From NCBI RefSeq assembly GCF_002443255.2, contig NW_019211454.1, positions 27,163,344-27,227,343 of the forward strand: a stretch of DNA of 64,000 nucleotides. Direction: 5' to 3'. The notes under the pieces are model-generated. The model worked only from the letters and a program-made list of their open reading frames with translations. It was not told the DNA's origin and made no database searches. Shown piece by piece: positions 60,599 to 64,000 of this stretch (position 1 is the stretch's first letter; every line of letters starts with the position of its first letter). The position numbers and the translations under genes were made by a program. The stretch comes from Varroa destructor. Lineage: Eukaryota; Arthropoda; Arachnida; Mesostigmata; Varroidae.

Positions 60599-61859
60599 CA
60601 GAAATCGATAAGAATACAGCAGACCAGAACGCGATAAAGGCCTAACGATCTTTGGAAGGAAGTTTATCGTTAAGTGATTTTGCATTGGACAACGTCGTAT
60701 AGAATGTGTTTAAGAAAATGTCAAAATCGTTGTGAAATGAATTGTTTGTATAGCCAAGCACCGTAACATGTGAGCATAATAACTCGCATAATATTCAATA
60801 TATATATATATATATACATATATATATAGGCTTTTCAAACTAACCGATAGTGCCTGAGTCCTAAGTTTAGGGTAGGATAACTCTGTGCGACAAGGGCTAC
60901 AAAATGGTTCCTACTATGTGCAACATATGGAGGTGTTTACGGTGCTTCAGATTATGTAATTATCTTATCGGTCAATATACAGGAGATGATTGGAGGTAAT
61001 TGTCTATAAATCCCTTGGTGAATTAATCATACAAACGAAAATTATTGCGGAATAACAACTTTTCGTTCCTACGATCACGTTAGATTTGTCGTCACTGTAC
61101 CCGTATTTGAGTTAAGAATAAGCGCCACCGCAGCTGCTGGCAATAACCTGTTGAAGCCATTGAGACAGGCACTGCGCTGGTTAACTGAAGATCGTTAAAA
61201 ACCAAAGTTTTTGAGTGGTTTTTCTACATTTATGTATAATTTCGTAGCACTTCCTGTCAAAACGTTTGATGACTGCGCAAAACATCTATCGTTATTATTA
61301 TCATGGCAAGCTCTGAGATTTAAATTATAGTTTTAATTAATTGCGTTTCTGAAGATTAATCAAAAACAAAAGAAAATATATAAGGGCAATGCTATCGTGT
61401 GGTTTTCGATGGGCAAGGTTGGCTAGCGAACTTCAATAGACTAAAACTACTTAAAGTACAATGCATATCGAACCCTGAATCGAGTCCATATAATGTCTCG
61501 GCAAATTATTATATAGGGCAGTTATTAATATCCGACACATGAGTCCAAAGTTGGGCAGAGTAGTAGATAACAGTTAGTCCACCTATTCATTAGTTACTTA
61601 CATGTGGCCAGCTAAGGGGAGGCTGCAAAGCATATTCGTTTAAAGTGGCCGAGATTAGAGTATAGCACTAATACCGTACTCTTATACGAGGCAATCCAAA
61701 CTAAATTGTATTGAAATCCATGTTTACAAGTAAACAATACAAACTAAATATCTCTTGCATAAATGTAGGTAGTGCGAAGCGTGTAGCATAAAAATCTTGA
61801 AAAATATGAAACTACTACAGAAATGTGGCAATTTTTAGAAAATCGCCAAATTCAATTCT
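60599..61859. other. AT-rich DNA with a TA microsatellite
   Basis: (TA)n with one interruption at 60797-60828. No open frame of note. Confidence 0.5.
60797..60828. repeat. (TA)n microsatellite
   Basis: TA repeats broken once by ACA. Confidence 0.85.
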
Positions 61860-62066
61860 TTTTCGTGCCCCATTGCGGCACTCTACCCCATGCTCCTGTG
61901 CGACTTGCACATATCCCAGAAATGGGGAACGTGGGGTTAAGTGAACCGGCCAGGTAGATTGCGTCTGGTCTCTGCTACCAAACAGTCGCTACTAGCACTA
62001 CCACAAATGCTTGGCGAGCGGGCTGGTGTTGGCTGACGCCCTGCCGAACATCACGATTTGAATGAG

Positions 62067-62246
62067 CTACCATTGGCCATTGCAACGAACGCTTCTACAC
62101 AGAGACCCTCCAATAGCCTCTGATTCAAATACATACGCGGCCACACGGTCTGAATGGGCAAACGAATCGACGCATTGACGTTCGATAGCGGCTTGTAGTG
62201 CGGCAAGAAGGGATCTGTAGGGGTCGTCGATTCTAGAATGAAGCCG
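62067..62246 (-). CDS. Possible short exon, unknown
   Basis: On the minus strand a good acceptor (GCCGGCTTCATTCTAG) precedes about 59 open codons to TAG. The peptide is protein-like with balanced codons (IDDPYRSLLAALQAAIERQC, then FAHSDRVAAYVFESEAIGG). The frame also reaches back to an ATG at 62303, giving 78 codons without an intron. No domain is recognised. The setting is a moderately GC-rich patch (61860-62850) where chance frames are longer. Confidence 0.28.
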   Translation of the reverse strand, partial: RLHSRIDDPYRSLLAALQAAIERQCVDSFAHSDRVAAYVFESEAIGGSLCRSVRCNGQW

Positions 62247-64000
62247 GCGCCGAACGCTTCTGGTCACACCGCAGCCTGACTGGCTGATTGGCCGTGCGGC
62301 CATTCATCCCAAATATTTCTCAGGTTGCATCTCTCCTCAGAGTGTACACAGGGAGAAAACTGCATGTGTATGAAAGAGATGGAAAAGTTGTGGAAAAGGC
62401 GCTCTATAAGATCGGAAGAGAGGCACGTGTAAAAGAGGGTTGTAGTTTGCTTTGCCGACGTCAGAAGAACAGGCAGGCATCCCTACGCTAGACACGTACG
62501 TGACTGCGGCCCATCCATCGTGCAGCCGAGGTGAGCCAGTCATTGCACAGGCCTCGCCTTGCCGCCACAACCGCGTGGCTGTGCTCGTGGGCTATCGTGG
62601 CAAAGTACTGGCTGAAGCAAAAAGCCAACGAGCTATGATAGGCGTGTTTTGGTTTGTCTACCGTTCCCAAGCCACTACCAAATGTTGATAGATACGCGTG
62701 CGTAGTCGTTGCCGCGTTCAGTGCAATTGTTGAAGACCGTTGGCCGAACGGGCATTTGTGGAAAAATCACCTTCTTGCGTTTCGTGATATCTTAGGACAG
62801 CAGCACTTGATCCCTCGTCCATTACCAAACCTTCTGGTAGAAGGTTAAGTTCAATTATGCACCGTAAGGCAATAACGTATGGTCAAGTTATAGCAAAGGC
62901 GTAATTACATTTCGTTTCCTGCTGGAAGCCAACTCACAATGCAATGCTTAACGGCAATAGTAAACGTAAAACTGGAAGCTTTTGGCCGTTATTATTAGGT
63001 ATGGCAAAAGAAGTAATTTGACGAAGCTGCTCACAATAATGTTGTTCTAGCTAGATGTGTAAGCTCAAAAAGGAGTCGACAATGAGTCATTCAATAGATA
63101 GCGGCTTCTTTTTAATGAAGATCATTTACGATGAAGAAAAAGTTGAAAAAAAAATGCATTTTATAGTCTCTAAGTTATCTACGGCCATTCGTTACGTTTC
63201 GTGATGTAGCTACCACGAACTTCCCAAAATATCGTGAAGGGTCATTTCACTATATTGTATCGTATTGATTTTGGAGTACTTCAGGTTCTTGTACGCCATT
63301 TTTGAACGAAATCAATATAGTAAACAAAGTTGTACACAACGATTTCAGCACATCAAAACAACGCTAGCTTAGCAGTCAGCAATCTTCCTAGCAAGTTCGA
63401 TTTAAATCAGCATTTCTGTGTTCATGCTTTGCCAATCTTGCTCATTTCTGATGGCTAGGGAAATCTTTGTTTTCTTATTCCCTACATACTCGCTTCTAGA
63501 AACAGGGTCCATTTACATATGTGACTCTCGGACACAAAACGATGTGGACACACACTTTATTATCCTGTCGGGTTCGTGTAATAAATATACATTCGATGAT
63601 ATTATTAGGAACAGATATAATCATATTACTATAAATTTAGCAAATTTAAAACAATTCTACTTAAAAGCGCCATAGTTAGTCTAGCTGGTTTAGCTAAGTT
63701 CAGCTAGACGGATCGAAAATGCGGCGATTGCAAACTAATCTTTAACAAATAAAATAATAAAGAGCCACTAGTAGATGAAACGTCGTATAAATAAAGCGTC
63801 GCAAATATATTTTCCATTTAGACAAACACTATTGGATATTCTAACAAGCAAATTTCTACTCAAAACAGTATGTATATTGTACGTATTTTTGACACATTAA
63901 AAGCAGTCCCACAAAATGCAATGAATGTAATTTTGAGCCAAGTGATAAATTGAGCCCTGGATACTAAATCAAAGTAAAATAAACAACAATATAGGCAATA
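62247..64000. other. Mixed GC-richer then AT-rich end of the window
   Basis: Overlapping short frames at 62288-62848 on both strands are not called. 63418-63675 (+) is an AT-rich 85-codon frame without features. A perfect 9-bp hairpin is at 63679-63709. Nothing else is seen to the end. Confidence 0.4.
63679..63709. repeat. Perfect inverted repeat (9-bp stem, 13-base loop)
   Basis: GTCTAGCTG and CAGCTAGAC around a loop that itself contains TTAGCTAA. Function unknown. Confidence 0.75.

Noticed and set aside
1..64000. CRISPR array, operon, bacterial promoter or phage features
   Set aside because: No regularly spaced repeats, no gene packing and no ribosome-binding-site pattern. The DNA is of animal nuclear type.

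Overview
This is an A+T-rich stretch of animal nuclear DNA, most likely from an arthropod, and nearly all of it is intergenic or intronic. The evidence is: no operons or bacterial-type gene packing; intron-style acceptors (pyrimidine tract plus AG) in front of short open frames; a mariner-family DNA transposon; a short run of the arthropod telomere unit TTAGG; many microsatellites; and a 100-base run of N (14367-14466) typical of a scaffold gap. The species cannot be fixed. A mite or another chelicerate would fit, but that is a guess.

The only feature identified firmly by homology is a decayed mariner-like element at 7021-8313. It has 22-base terminal inverted repeats and a transposase relic on the minus strand. 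The relic is broken by frameshifts and stops and has lost catalytic residues. Its 5' half is split by about 115 bases that carry a tRNA-promoter-like B box, and part of those bases is shared with 16139-16173, so this is probably a nested SINE-type insertion.

Protein-coding content is thin and uncertain. The candidates are a possible terminal exon at 332-803 (+), a possible exon at 6256-6670 (-), a possible first exon at 40131-40268 (+), a cluster of minus-strand frames at 47680-50157, a two-exon model at 52383-53528 (+) whose splice phases agree, and several weaker single frames. None matches a family I can name, and no complete conserved gene was found.

Layout: 1-7020 is AT-rich with one or two possible exons. 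7021-8313 is the mariner element. 8314-26386 is mostly featureless AT-rich DNA with one GC-richer patch (9421-9970) and the gap. 26387-38060 holds triplet repeats, weak frames and two GC-rich patches with strand-biased purine blocks. 38061-47679 is mostly empty apart from 40131-40620. 47680-53528 holds the densest candidate coding signals. 53880-64000 alternates GC-rich, purine-biased patches (54250-55240, 57171-59280, 61860-62850) with AT-rich spacers. The GC-rich patches may be promoter or 5' untranslated regions, but that is inference. I did not find a previously undescribed biological system here.
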